From Muricea muricata (lineage: Eukaryota; Cnidaria; Anthozoa; Malacalcyonacea; Plexauridae): 64,000 nt of DNA. Made by a program: the position numbers and the translations under genes. Location: NCBI GenBank assembly GCA_963855995.1, contig OY979727.1:5413001-5477000 (forward strand), written 5' to 3'. Positions 27,501 through 38,400 of this stretch are shown here, piece by piece. How positions within the stretch are numbered: position 1 is the first letter of the stretch; each line of letters begins with the position of its first letter. A model generated the notes under the pieces. It was not told the origin of the DNA, ran no database searches, and saw only the letters and a list, made by a program, of their open reading frames with translations.

Positions 27501-29029
27501 AACTTCCATTTAGAAAGTCCCTTTTAGGTCCGTGATTGCAATATATCATTGCGCTCAACTCGTTCAGTTTGGCCCTAAAAACATCATTTTAAGCTCTAAA
27601 ACAGTGGCGTGATCGGATTAAGACGGCTGTTTTTAGTTGATCATTTGAGCATGTTTTTAGAATCAAATCGCTTTAAAAGCGCTCAAAACGCGTTTTTAAT
27701 GATTGTAAGATCGTTTCTTTTCTGTCTCAAAGAAGGTTGTAAGCTTCTCACTTCAACATGTTATTTTGCTCATGACAATAGTTTGAGTGCCGAAAACATG
27801 ATTCCTGACTTGCTAAGTTCTCTAGTTTCAATTTAGAAAGTTCCTTTTAGGTCCGTGATTGCAATATATCATTGCGCTCAACTCATTCAGTTAGGCCCTT
27901 AAAAGATCATTTTAAGCTCCAAAAGGTTGCCGTGATCGATTTAAGACGGCAGTTTTTAGTTGATAATTTGAGCATGTTTTTACGCTCAAATCGCTTTAAA
28001 AGCGCTTAAAACCCGTTTTTAATGATTCTAAGATCGTTTCTGTTCTGTTTCGAGGTGGGTTGTAAGCTTCTCACTTCAACATGTTATTTTGCTCGTGACG
28101 ATAGTTTGAGTGACGAAAACAGGATTCCTGACTTACTAACTTCTCCAACTTCCATTTAGAAAGTCGCTTTTAGGTCCGTGATTGCAATATATCATTGCGC
28201 TCAACTCGTTCAGTTGGGCCCTGAAAAAATCATTTTAAGCTCTAAAACGTTGGCGTGATCGATTTAAGACGGCAGTTTTTAGTAGATCATTTGAGCATGT
28301 TTTTACGCTAAAATCGCTTCAAAGCGCTTAAAACGCGTTTTTAATGCTTCTAAGATCGTTTCTTTTCTGTTTCAAAGTAAGTTGTAAGCTTGTAACTTCA
28401 ACATGTTATTTTGCTCGTGACAATAATTTGAGTGCGGAAAACATGATTCCTGACTTGCTAAGTTCTCTAATTTCCATTTAGAAAGTCCCTTTTAGGTCTG
28501 TGATTGCAATATATCATTGCGCTCAACTCATTCAGTTTTGCCCTTAAAACATCATTTGAAGCTCCAAAACGTTGCCGTGATCGATTTAAAACGGCAGTTT
28601 TTACTTGATAATTTGAGCATATTTTTACGCTCAAATCGCTTTAAAAGCGCTTAAAACGCGTTTTTAATGATTCTAAGATCGTTTCTGTTCTGTTTCGAGG
28701 TGGGTTGTAAACTTCTCACTTCAACATGTTATTTTGCTCGTGACGATAATTTGAGTTCCGAAAACAGGATTCCTGACTTGCTAAGTTCCCAACTTCCATT
28801 TAGAAAGTCCCTTTTAGGTCCGTGATTGCTATATATCATTGCGCTCAACTCGTTCAGTTTGGCCCTGAAAACATCATTTTAAGCTCTAAAACAGTGGCGT
28901 GATCGATTTAAGACGGCAGTTTTTAGTTGATCATTTGAGCATGTTTTTACGCTGAAATCGCTTCAAAGCGCTTAAAACGCGTTTTTAATGCTTCTAAGAT
29001 CGTTTCTTTTCTGTTTCAAAGTAAGTTGT
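24513..29029 (+). repeat. Left HOR, 14-mer of the younger phase (4517 bp)
   Basis: Class order is a3 bcd a1bcd a1bcd a* e, with all younger-phase markers: GAGGAGGG/AAGGTT, a*, CTGTTCGGTTTCG in a3, and GAGTTTCG in the first b. The next copy repeats it at an offset of 4517 bp. A single change (TGTTAGTTTGC near 27438) distinguishes one class b unit. Confidence 0.9.
28709..29029 (+). repeat. Class e monomer, b/d chimera (representative)
   Basis: 321 bp. It starts like b (GACGATAATTTGAGTTCCG, ACAGTGGCG, TTGATCA) and ends like d (CGCTTCAAAGCG, AATGCTTCT, box state 3). Its own markers are AAACTT in place of AAGCTT, a base-poor AAGTTCCCAAC, GCTATATATC and ACGCTGAAATCG. It occurs once at the end of each complete 14-mer or 10-mer and so marks the HOR boundary. 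It is missing where the 10-mer duplication joins (13230) and at the family junction. Confidence 0.82.
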
Positions 29030-30320
29030 AAGCTTCTAACTTCAACATGTTATTTTGCTCGTGACAATAATTTGAGTGCGGAAAACATGATTCCTGACTT
29101 GCTAAGTTCTCTAATTTCCATTTACAAAGTCCCTTTTAGGTCCGTGATTGCAATATATCATTGCGCTCAACTCATTCAGTTTTGCCCTTAAAACATCATT
29201 TTAAGCTCCAAAACGTTGCCGTGATCGATTTAAGACGGCAGTTTTTAGTTGATAATTTGAGCATGTTTTTACGCTCAAATCGCTTTAAAAGCGCTTAAAA
29301 CGCGTTTTTAATGATTCTAAGCTCGTTTCTGTTCGGTTTCGAGGAGGGTTGTAAGGTTCTCACTTCAACATGTTATTTTGCTCGTGACGATAATTTGAGT
29401 TTCGAAAACAGGATTCCTGACTTGCTAAGTTCTCCAACTTCCATTTAGAAAGTCCCTTTTAGGTCCGTGATTGCAATATATCATTGCGCTCAACTCGTTC
29501 AGTTTGGCCCTAAAAACATCATTTTAAGCTCTAAAACAGTGGCGTGATCGGATTAAGACGGCTGTTTTTAGTTGATCATTTGAGCATGTTTTTGCAATCA
29601 AATCGCTTTAAAAGCGCTCAAAACGCGTTTTTAATGATTGTAAGATCGTTTCTTTTCTGTCTCAAAGAAGGTTGTAAGCTTCTCACTTCAACATGTTATT
29701 TTGCTCATGACAATAGTTTGAGTGCCGAAAACATGATTCCTGACTTGCTAAGTTCTCTAGTTTCAATTTAGAAAGTTCCTTTTAGGTCCGTGATTGCAAT
29801 ATATCATTGCGCTCAACTCATTCAGTTTGGCCCTTAAAACATCATTTTAAGCTCCAAAAGGTTGCCGTGATCGATTTAAGACGGCAGTTTTTAGTTGATA
29901 ATTTGAGCATGTTTTTACGCTCAAATCGCTTTAAAAGCGCTTAAAACCCGTTTTTAATGATTCTAAGATCGTTTCTGTTCTGTTTCGAGGTGGGTTGTAA
30001 GCTTCTCACTTCAACATGTTATTTTGCTCGTGACGATAGTTTGAGTGACGAAAACAGGATTCCTGACTTACTAACTTCTCCAACTTCCATTTAGAAAGTC
30101 GCTTTTAGGTCCGTGATTGCAATATATCATTGCGCTCAACTCGTTCAGTTGGGCCCTGAAAAAATCATTTTAAGCTCTAAAACGTTGGCGTGATCGATTT
30201 AAGACGGCAGTTTTTAGTAGATCATTTGAGCATGTTTTTACGCTAAAATCGCTTCAAAGCGCTTAAAACGCGTTTTTAATGCTTCTAAGATCGTTTCTTT
30301 TCTGTTTCAAAGTAAGTTGT

Positions 30321-30643
30321 AAGCTTGTAACTTCAACATGTTATTTTGCTCGTGACAATAATTTGAGTGCGGAAAACATGATTCCTGACTTGCTAAGTTC
30401 TCTAATTTCCATTTAGAAAGTCCCTTTTAGGTCCGTGATTGCAATATATCATTGCGCTCAACTCATTCAGTTTTGCCCTTAAAACATCATTTGAAGCTCC
30501 AAAACGTTGCCGTGATCGATTTAAGACGGCAGTTTTTAGTTGATAATTTGAGCATGTTTTTACGCTCAAATCGCTTTAAAAGCGCTTTAAACGCGTTTTT
30601 AATGATTCTAAGCTCGTTTCTGTTCTGTTTCGAGGAGGGTTGT
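30321..30643 (+). repeat. Class a1 monomer (representative)
   Basis: Follows a box state 3 monomer and ends in state 1. Markers: CTTGTAACTTC, GACAATAATTTGAGTGCGG, CTAATTTCC, CAGTTTTGCCC, CATTTGAAG, GCTTTAAACGCG, AAGCTCG. 323 bp. Variant a2 carries TTTAAAACGG and TTTTTACTTGATAAT; a3 carries CCATTTACAAAG; a* is an a1-to-a2 hybrid. Confidence 0.88.
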
Positions 30644-30966
30644 AAGGTTCTCACTTCAACATGTTATTTTGCTCGTGACGATAATTTGAGTTCCGAAAAC
30701 AGGATTCCTGACTTGCTAAGTTCTCCAACTTCCATTTAGAAAGTCCCTTTTAGGTCCGTGATTGCAATATATCATTGCGCTCAACTCGTTCAGTTTGGCC
30801 CTAAAAACATCATTTTAAGCTCTAAAACAGTGGCGTGATCGGATTAAGACGGCTGTTTTTAGTTGATCATTTGAGCATGTTTTTAGAATCAAATCGCTTT
30901 AAAAGCGCTCAAAACGCGTTTTTAATGATTGTAAGATCGTTTTTTTTCTGTCTCAAAGAAGGTTGT
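30644..30966 (+). repeat. Class b monomer (representative)
   Basis: Follows box state 1 and ends in state 2. Markers: AAGGTT in place of AAGCTT, GACGATAATTTGAGTTCCG, CTCCAACTTCC, CAGTTTGGCCCTAAAAAC, ACAGTGGCGTGATCGG, AGAATCAAAT or ACAATCAAAT, GCGCTCAAAACGCG, CAAAGAAGG. 323 bp. The CGCTCAAAT arm is changed to AATCAAAT, so the first dyad of the cluster is weakened. Confidence 0.88.
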
Positions 30967-31289
30967 AAGCTTCTCACTTCAACATGTTATTTTGCTCATG
31001 ACAATAGTTTGAGTGCCGAAAACATGATTCCTGACTTGCTAAGTTCTCTAGTTTCAATTTAGAAAGTTCCTTTTAGGTCCGTGATTGCAATATATCATTG
31101 CGCTCAACTCATTCAGTTTGGCCCTTAAAACATCATTTTAAGCTCCAAAAGGTTGCCGTGATCGATTTAAGACGGCAGTTTTTAGTTGATAATTTGAGCA
31201 TGTTTTTACACTCAAATCGCTTTAAAAGCGCTTAAAACCCGTTTTTAATGATTCTAAGATCGTTTCTGTTCTGTTTCGAGGTGGGTTGT
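30967..31289 (+). repeat. Class c monomer (representative)
   Basis: Follows box state 2 and ends in state 1. Markers: CTCATGACAATAG, GAGTGCCG, CTAGTTTCAAT, AAAGTTCC, CAGTTTGGCCCTTAAAAC, CCAAAAGGTTGCC, AAACCCG in place of AAACGCG (so no MluI site and no 12-bp palindrome), AAGATCG. 323 bp. An alternative c form has TTTAGTGCCG, one base shorter, and GGCAGTTATTAG. Confidence 0.88.
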
Positions 31290-31611
31290 AAGCTTCTCAC
31301 TTCAACATGTTATTTTGCTCGTGACGATAGTTTGAGTGACGAAAACAGGATTCCTGACTTACTAACTTCTCCAACTTCCATTTAGAAAGTCGCTTTTAGG
31401 TCCGTGATTGCAATATATCATTGCGCTCAACTCGTTCAGTTGGGCCCTGAAAAAATCATTTTAAGCTCTAAAACGTTGGCGTGATCGATTTAAGACGGCA
31501 GTTTTTAGTAGATCATTTGAGCATGTTTTTACGCTAAAATCGCTTCAAAGCGCTTAAAACGCGTTTTTAATGCTTCTAAGATCGTTTCTTTTCTGTTTCA
31601 AAGTAAGTTGT
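31290..31611 (+). repeat. Class d monomer (representative)
   Basis: Follows box state 1 and ends in state 3. Markers: GACGATAGTTTGAGTGACG, CTTACTAACTTC, AAAGTCGC, CAGTTGGGCCCTGAAAAAATC, CGTTGGCG, TAGTAGATCA, CGCTAAAATCGCTTCAAAGCG, AATGCTTCT, TTTCAAAGTAAG. 322 bp, one base shorter in the dyad cluster. With a1, b and c it closes the 1291-bp tetramer. Confidence 0.88.
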
Positions 31612-33225
31612 AAGCTTGTAACTTCAACATGTTATTTTGCTCGTGACAATAATTTGAGTGCGGAAAACATGATTCCTGACTTGCTAAGTTCTCTAATTTC
31701 CATTTAGAAAGTCCCTTTTAGGTCCGTGATTGCAATATATCATTGCGCTCAACTCATTCAGTTTTGCCCTTAAAACATCATTTGAAGCTCCAAAACGTTG
31801 CCGTGATCGATTTAAGACGGCAGTTTTTAGTTGATAATTTGAGCATGTTTTTACGCTCAAATCGCTTTAAAAGCGCTTTAAACGCGTTTTTAATGATTCT
31901 AAGCTCGTTTCTGTTCTGTTTCGAGGAGGGTTGTAAGGTTCTCACTTCAACATGTTATTTTGCTCGTGACGATAATTTGAGTTCCGAAAACAGGATTCCT
32001 GACTTGCTAAGTTCTCCAACTTCCATTTAGAAAGTCCCTTTTAGGTCCGTGATTGCAATATATCATTGCGCTCAACTCGTTCAGTTTGGCCCTAAAAACA
32101 TCATTTTAAGCTCTAAAACAGTGGCGTGATCGGATTAAGACGGCTGTTTTTAGTTGATCATTTGAGCATGTTTTTAGAATCAAATCGCTTTAAAAGCGCT
32201 CAAAACGCGTTTTTAATGATTGTAAGATCGTTTCTTTTCTGTCTCAAAGAAGGTTGTAAGCTTCTCACTTCAACATGTTATTTTGCTCATGACAATAGTT
32301 TGAGTGCCGAAAACATGATTCCTGACTTGCTAAGTTCTCTAGTTTCAATTTAGAAAGTTCCTTTTAGGTCCGTGATTGCAATATATCATTGCGCTCAACT
32401 CATTCAGTTAGGCCCTTAAAAGATCATTTTAAGCTCCAAAAGGTTGCCGTGATCGATTTAAGACGGCAGTTTTTAGTTGATAATTTGAGCATGTTTTTAC
32501 GCTCAAATCGCTTTAAAAGCGCTTAAAACCCGTTTTTAATGATTCTAAGATCGTTTCTGTTCTGTTTCGAGGTGGGTTGTAAGCTTCTCACTTCAACATG
32601 TTATTTTGCTCGTGACGATAGTTTGAGTGACGAAAACAGGATTCCTGACTTACTAACTTCTCCAACTTCCATTTAGAAAGTCGCTTTTAGGTCCGTGATT
32701 GCAATATATCATTGCGCTCAACTCGTTCAGTTGGGCCCTGAAAAAATCATTTTAAGCTCTAAAACGTTGGCGTGATCGATTTAAGACGGCAGTTTTTAGT
32801 AGATCATTTGAGCATGTTTTTACGCTAAAATCGCTTCAAAGCGCTTAAAACGCGTTTTTAATGCTTCTAAGATCGTTTCTTTTCTGTTTCAAAGTAAGTT
32901 GTAAGCTTGTAACTTCAACATGTTATTTTGCTCGTGACAATAATTTGAGTGCGGAAAACATGATTCCTGACTTGCTAAGTTCTCTAAATTCCATTTAGAA
33001 AGTCCCTTTTAAGTCCGTGATTGCAATATATCATTGCGCTCAACTCATTCAGTTTTGCCCTTAAAACATCATTTGAAGCTCCAAAACGTTGCCGTGATCG
33101 ATTTAAGACGGCACTTTTTAGTTGATAATTTGAGCATGTTTTTACGCTCAAATCGCTTTAAAAGCGCTTTAAACGCGTTTTTAATGATTCTAAGCTCGTT
33201 TCTGTTCTGTTTCGAGGTGGGTTGT

Positions 33226-34192
33226 AAGCTTCTCACTTCAACATGTTATTTTGCTCGTGACGATAATTTGAGTTCCGAAAACAGGATTCCTGACTTGCTA
33301 AGTTCTCCAACTTCCATTTAGAAAGTCCCTTTTAGGTAAGTGACTGCAATATATCATTGCGCTCAAATCGTTCAGTTTGGCCCTAAAAACATCATTTTAA
33401 GCTCCAAAACGTTGCCGTGATCGTTTTAAGACGGCAGTTATTAGTTGATAATTTGAGCATGTTTTTACGCTCAAATCGCTTTAAAAGCGCTTAAAACCCG
33501 TTTTTAATGATTCTAAGATCGTTTCTGTTCTGTTTCGAGGTGGGTTGTAACCTTCTCACTTCAACATGTTATTTTGCTCTTGACGATAGTTTGAGTGACG
33601 AAAACAGGATTCCTGACTTACTAAGTTCTCCAACTTCCATTTAGAAAGTCCCTTTTAGGTCCGTGATTGCAATATATCATTGCGCTCAACTCATTCAGTT
33701 TTGCCCTTAAAACATCATTTTAAGCTCCAAAACGTTGCTGTGATCGATTTAAAACGGCAGTTTTTACTTGATAATTTGAGCATATTTTTACGCTCAAATC
33801 GCTTTGAAAGCGCTTAAAACGCGTTTTTAATGATTCTAAGATCGTTTCTCTTCTGTTTCGAGGTGGGTTGTAAACTTCTCACTTCAACATGTTATTTTGC
33901 TCGTGGCGATAATTTGAGTTCCGAAAACAGGATTCCTGATTTGCTAAGTTCCCATTTTCCATTTAGAAAGTCCCTTTTAGGTCCGTGATTGCTATATATC
34001 ATTGCGCTCAACTCGTTCAGTTTGGCCCTAAAAACATCATTTTAAGCTCTAAAACAGTGGCGTGATCGATTTAAGACGGCAGTTTTTAGTTGATCATTTG
34101 AGCATGTTTTTACGCTCAAATCGCTTCAAAGCGCTTAAAACGCGTTTTTAATGCTTCTAAGATCGTTTCTTTTCTGTTTCAAAGTAAGTTGT
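33226..34192 (+). repeat. Junction of left and right HOR families (3 chimeric monomers)
   Basis: The monomer at 33226 starts as class b, carries the unique GGTAAGTGACTGC (33336), then switches to class c (CCAAAACGTTGCCG, GTTATTAG, AAACCCG). The monomer at 33549 starts as d (AACCTT, CTTGACGATAG) and ends as a2 (CAGTTTTGCCC, TTTAAAACGG). The monomer at 33872 is an e-like unit with private changes (CGTGGCGATAA, CCCATTTTCC). After this no left-family tetramer appears again. Confidence 0.82.
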
Positions 34193-35484
34193 AAGCTTCT
34201 AACTTCAACATGTTATTTTGCTCGTGACAATAGTTTGAGTGCCGAAAACATGATTCCTGACTTGCTAAGTTCTCTAGTTTCAATTTAGAAAGTCCCTTTT
34301 AGGTCCGTGATTGCAATATATCATTGCGCTCAACTCATTCAGTTTGGCCCTTAAAACATCATTTTAAGCTCCAAAACGTTGCCGTGATCGATTTAAGACG
34401 GCAGTTATTAGTTGATAATTTGAGCATGTTTTTACGCTCAAATCGCTTTAAAAGCGCTTAAAACCCGTTTTTAGTGGTTCTAAGATCGTTTCAGTTCTGT
34501 TTCGAGGTAGGTTGTAAGCTTCTCACTTAAACATGTTATTTTGCTCTTGACGATAGTTTGAGTGACGAAAACAGGATTCCTGACTTACTAAGTTCTCCAA
34601 CTTCCATTTAGAAAGTCCCTTTTAGGTCCGTGATTGCTATATATCATTGCGCTCAACTCGTTTAGTTTGACTCTGAAAACATCATTTTAAGCTCCAAAAC
34701 GTTGCCGTGATCGATTTAAGACGGAAGTTTTTAGTTGATAATTTGAGCATGTTTTTACGCTCAAATCGCTTTAAAAGCGCTTAAAACGCGTTTTTAATGA
34801 TTGTAAGATCGTTTCTTTTCTGTCTCAAAGCAAGTTGTAAGCTTCTCACTTCAACATGTTATTTTGCTCGTGACAATAGTTTGAGTGCCGAAAACATGAT
34901 TCCTGACTTGCTAAGTTCTCTAGTTTAAATTTAGAAAGTCCCTTTTAGGTCCGTGATTGCAATATATCATTGCGCTCAACTCATTCAGTTTGGCCCTTAA
35001 AACATCATTTTAAGCTCCAAAACGTTGCCGTGATCGATTTAAGACGGCAGTTATTAGTTGATAATTTGAGCATGTTTTTACGCTCAAATGGCTTTAAAAG
35101 CGCTTAAAACCCGTTTTTAGTGGTTCTAAGATCGTTTCAGTTCTGTTTCGAGGTAGGTTGTAAGCTTCTCACTTAAACATGTTATTTTGCTCTTGACGAT
35201 AGTTTGAGTGACGAAAACAGGATTCCTGACTTACTAAGTTCTCCAACTTCCATTTAGAAAGTCCCTTTTAGGTCCGTGATTGCTATATATCATTGCGCTC
35301 AACTCGTTTAGTTTGACTCTGAAAACATCATTTTAAGCTCCAAAACGTTGCCGTGATCGATTTAAGACGGAGGTTTTTAGTTGATAATTTGAGCATGTTT
35401 TTACGCTCAAATCGCTTTAAAAGCGCTTAAAACGCGTTTTTATTGATTCTAAGCTCGTTTCTGTTCTGTTTCGAGGTGGGTTGT
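34193..35484 (+). repeat. Tandem 646-bp dimer duplication, right family
   Basis: 34193-34838 and 34839-35484 are two near-identical dimers. Shared private variants are TTTTTAGTGGTTCTAAG, CGTTTCAGTTC, GAGGTAGG, CTCACTTAAAC and TTTAGTTTGACTCTG. Copy 2 differs by AAATGGCTTT for AAATCGCTTT and GGAGGTTTTT for GGAAGTTTTT. It then exits into ATTGATTCTAAGCTCG rather than ATGATTGTAAG. Confidence 0.85.
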
Positions 35485-38400
35485 AAGCTTCTCACTTCAA
35501 CATGTTATTTTGCTCGTGACGATAATTTGAGTTCCGAAAACAAGACTCCTAACTTGCTAAGTTCTCCAACTTCCATTTAGAAAGTCCATTTTAGGTCCGT
35601 GATTGCAATATATCATTGCGCTCAACTCGTTCAGTTTGGCCCTAAAAACAACATTTTAAGCTCTAAAACAGTGGCGTGATCGATTTAAGACGGCAGTTTT
35701 TAGTTGATCATTTGAGCATATTTTTAAGCTCAAATCGCTTTAAAAGCGCTTAAAACGCGTTTTTAATGATTGTAAGATCGTTTCTTTTCTGTCTCAAAGC
35801 AAGTTGTAAGCTTCTCACTTCAACATGTTATTTTGCTCGTGACAATAGTTTCAGTGCCGAAAACATGATTCCTGACTTGCTAAGTTCTCTAGTTTCAATT
35901 TAGAAAGTCCCTTTTAGGTCCGTGATTGCAATATATCATTGCGCTGAACTCATTCAGTTTGGCCCTTAAAACATCATTTTAAGCTCTAAAACGTTGCCGT
36001 GATCGATTTAAGACGGCAGTTTTTAGTTGATAATTTGAGCATGTTTTTACGCTCAAATCGCTTTAAAAGCGCTTAAACCTGTTTTTAATGATTCTAAGAT
36101 CGTTTCTGTTCTGTTTCGAGGTGGGTTGTAAGCTTCTCTTTTCAACATGTTATTTTGCTCGTGACGATAGTTTGAGTGACGAAAACAGGATTCCTGACTT
36201 ACTAAGTTCTCCAACTTCCATTTAGAAAGTCCCTTTTAGGTCCGTGATTGCAATATATCATTGCGCTCAACTCTTTCAGTTTGGCCCCGAAAACATCATT
36301 TTAAGCTCTAAAACGTTGGCGTGATCGATTTAAGACGGCAGTTTTTAGTAGATCATTTGAGCATGTTTTTACGCTAAAATTGCTTCAAAGCGCTTAAAAC
36401 GCGTTTTTAATGCTTCTAAGATCGTTTCTTTTCTGTTTCAAAGTAAGTTGTAAGCTTCATACTTAAACATGTTATTTTGCTTGTGACAATAGTTTGAGTG
36501 CGGAAAACATGATTCCTGACTTGCTAAGTTCTCTAGTTTCAATTTAGAAAGTCCCTTTTAGGTCCGTGATTGGAATATATCATTGCGCTCAACTCATTCA
36601 GTTTGACTCTGAAAACATCATTTTAAGCTCCAAAACGTTGCTGTGATCGATTTAAGACGGAAGTTTTTAGTTGATAATTTGAGCATGTTTTTACATCAAA
36701 TCGCTTTAAAAGCGCTTAAAACGCGTTTTTAATGATTCTAAGCTCGTTTTTGTTCTGTTTCGAGTTGGGTTGTAAGCTTCTCACTTCAACATGTTATTTT
36801 GCTCGTGACGATAATTTGAGTTCCGAAAACAAGATTCCTGACTTGCTAAGTTCTCCAACTTCCATTTAGAAAGTCCCTTTTAGGTCCGTGATTGCAATAT
36901 ATCATTGCGCTCAACTCGTTCAGTTTGGCCCTAAAAACATCATTTGAAGCTCCAAAATAGTGGCGTGATCGATTTAAGACGGCAGTTTTTAGTTGATCAT
37001 TTGAGCATGTTTTTACGCTCAAATCGCTTTAAAAGCGCTTAAAACGCGTTTTTAATGATTGTAAGATCGTTTCTTTTCTGTCTCAAAGAACTTGTAAGCT
37101 TCTCACTTCAACATGTTATTTTGCTCGTGACAACAGTTTGAGTGCCGAAAACATGATTCCTGACTTGCTAAGTTCTCTTGTTTATATTTAGAAAGTCCCT
37201 TTTAGGTCCGTGATTGCAATATATCATTGCGCTCAACTCATTCAGTTTAGCCCTTAAAACATCATTTTAAGCTCCAAAACGTTGCCGTGATCGATTTAAG
37301 ACGGCAGTTATTAGTTGATAATTTGAGCATGTTTTTACGCTCAAATCGCTTTAAAACCGCTTAAAACCCGTTTTTAGTGGTTCTAAGATCGTTTCTGTTC
37401 TGTTTCGAGGTAGGTTGTAAGCTTCTCACTTCAACATGTTATTTTGCTCTTGACGATAGTTTGAGTGACGAAAACAGGATTCCTGACTTACTAAGTTCTC
37501 CAACTTCCATTTAGAAAGTCCCTTTTAGGTCCGTGATTGCTATATATCATTGCGCTCAACTCGTTTAGTTTGACTCTGAAAACATCATTTTAAGCTCCAA
37601 AACGTTGCCGTGATCGATTTAAGACGGAAGTTTTTAGTTGATAATTTGAGCATGTTTTTACGCTCAAATCGCTTTAAAAGCGCTTAAAACGCGTTTTTAA
37701 TGATTGTAAGATCGTTTCTTTTTTGTCTCAAAGAAAGTTGCAAGCTTCTCACTTCAACATGTTATTTTGCTCGTGACAATAGTTTGAGTGCCGAAAACAT
37801 GATTCCTGACTTGCTAAGTTCTCTACTTTCAATTTAGAAAGTCCCTTTTAGGTCCGTGATTGCAATATATCATTGCGCTCAACTCATTCAGTTTGGCCCT
37901 TAAAACATCATTTTAAGCTCTAAAACGTTGCCGTGATCGATTTAAGACGGCAGTTTTTAGTTGATAACTTGAGCATGTTTTTACGCTCTAATCGCTTTAA
38001 AAGCGCTTAAAACCCGTTTTTAATGATTCTAAGATCGTTTCTGTTCTGTTTCGAGGTGTGTTGTAAGCTTCTCTTTTCAACATGTTATTTTGCTCGTGAC
38101 GATAGTTTGAGTGACGAAAACAGGATTCCTGACTTACTAAGTTCTCCAACTTCCATTTAGAAAGTCCCTTTTAGGTCCGTGATTGCAATATATCATTGCG
38201 CTCAACTCGTTCAGTTTGGCCCTGAAAACATCATTTTAAGCTCTAAAACGTTGGCGTGATCGATTTAAGACGGCAGTTTTTAGTAGATCATTTGAGCATG
38301 TTTTTACGCTCAAATCGCTTTAAAAGCGCTTAAAACGCGTTTTTAATGATTGTAAGATCGTTTCTTTTCTGTCTCAAAGCAAGTTGTAAGCTTCTCACTT

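Larger units (their letters stand above)
29030..33225 (+). repeat. Left HOR, last copy, 13 monomers, then breaks off
   Basis: Class order is a3 bcd a1bcd a1bcd a1. The expected a* e end is missing; the following monomers are chimeric. Identity to 24513 onward is very high, with isolated changes such as TTTTTGCAATC (29590) and CGTTTTTTTTCTG (30938). Confidence 0.87.

Noticed and set aside
1805-33321. Open reading frames of 67-95 codons on the + strand (for example 10458-10745 and 10841-11068)
   Set aside because: They all lie inside satellite monomers, encode variants of one translation, and recur only where a monomer class lacks a stop in that frame. They have no ribosome-binding or promoter context, no domain, and vanish in the right half where the same DNA has stops. 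They are by-products of the repeat.
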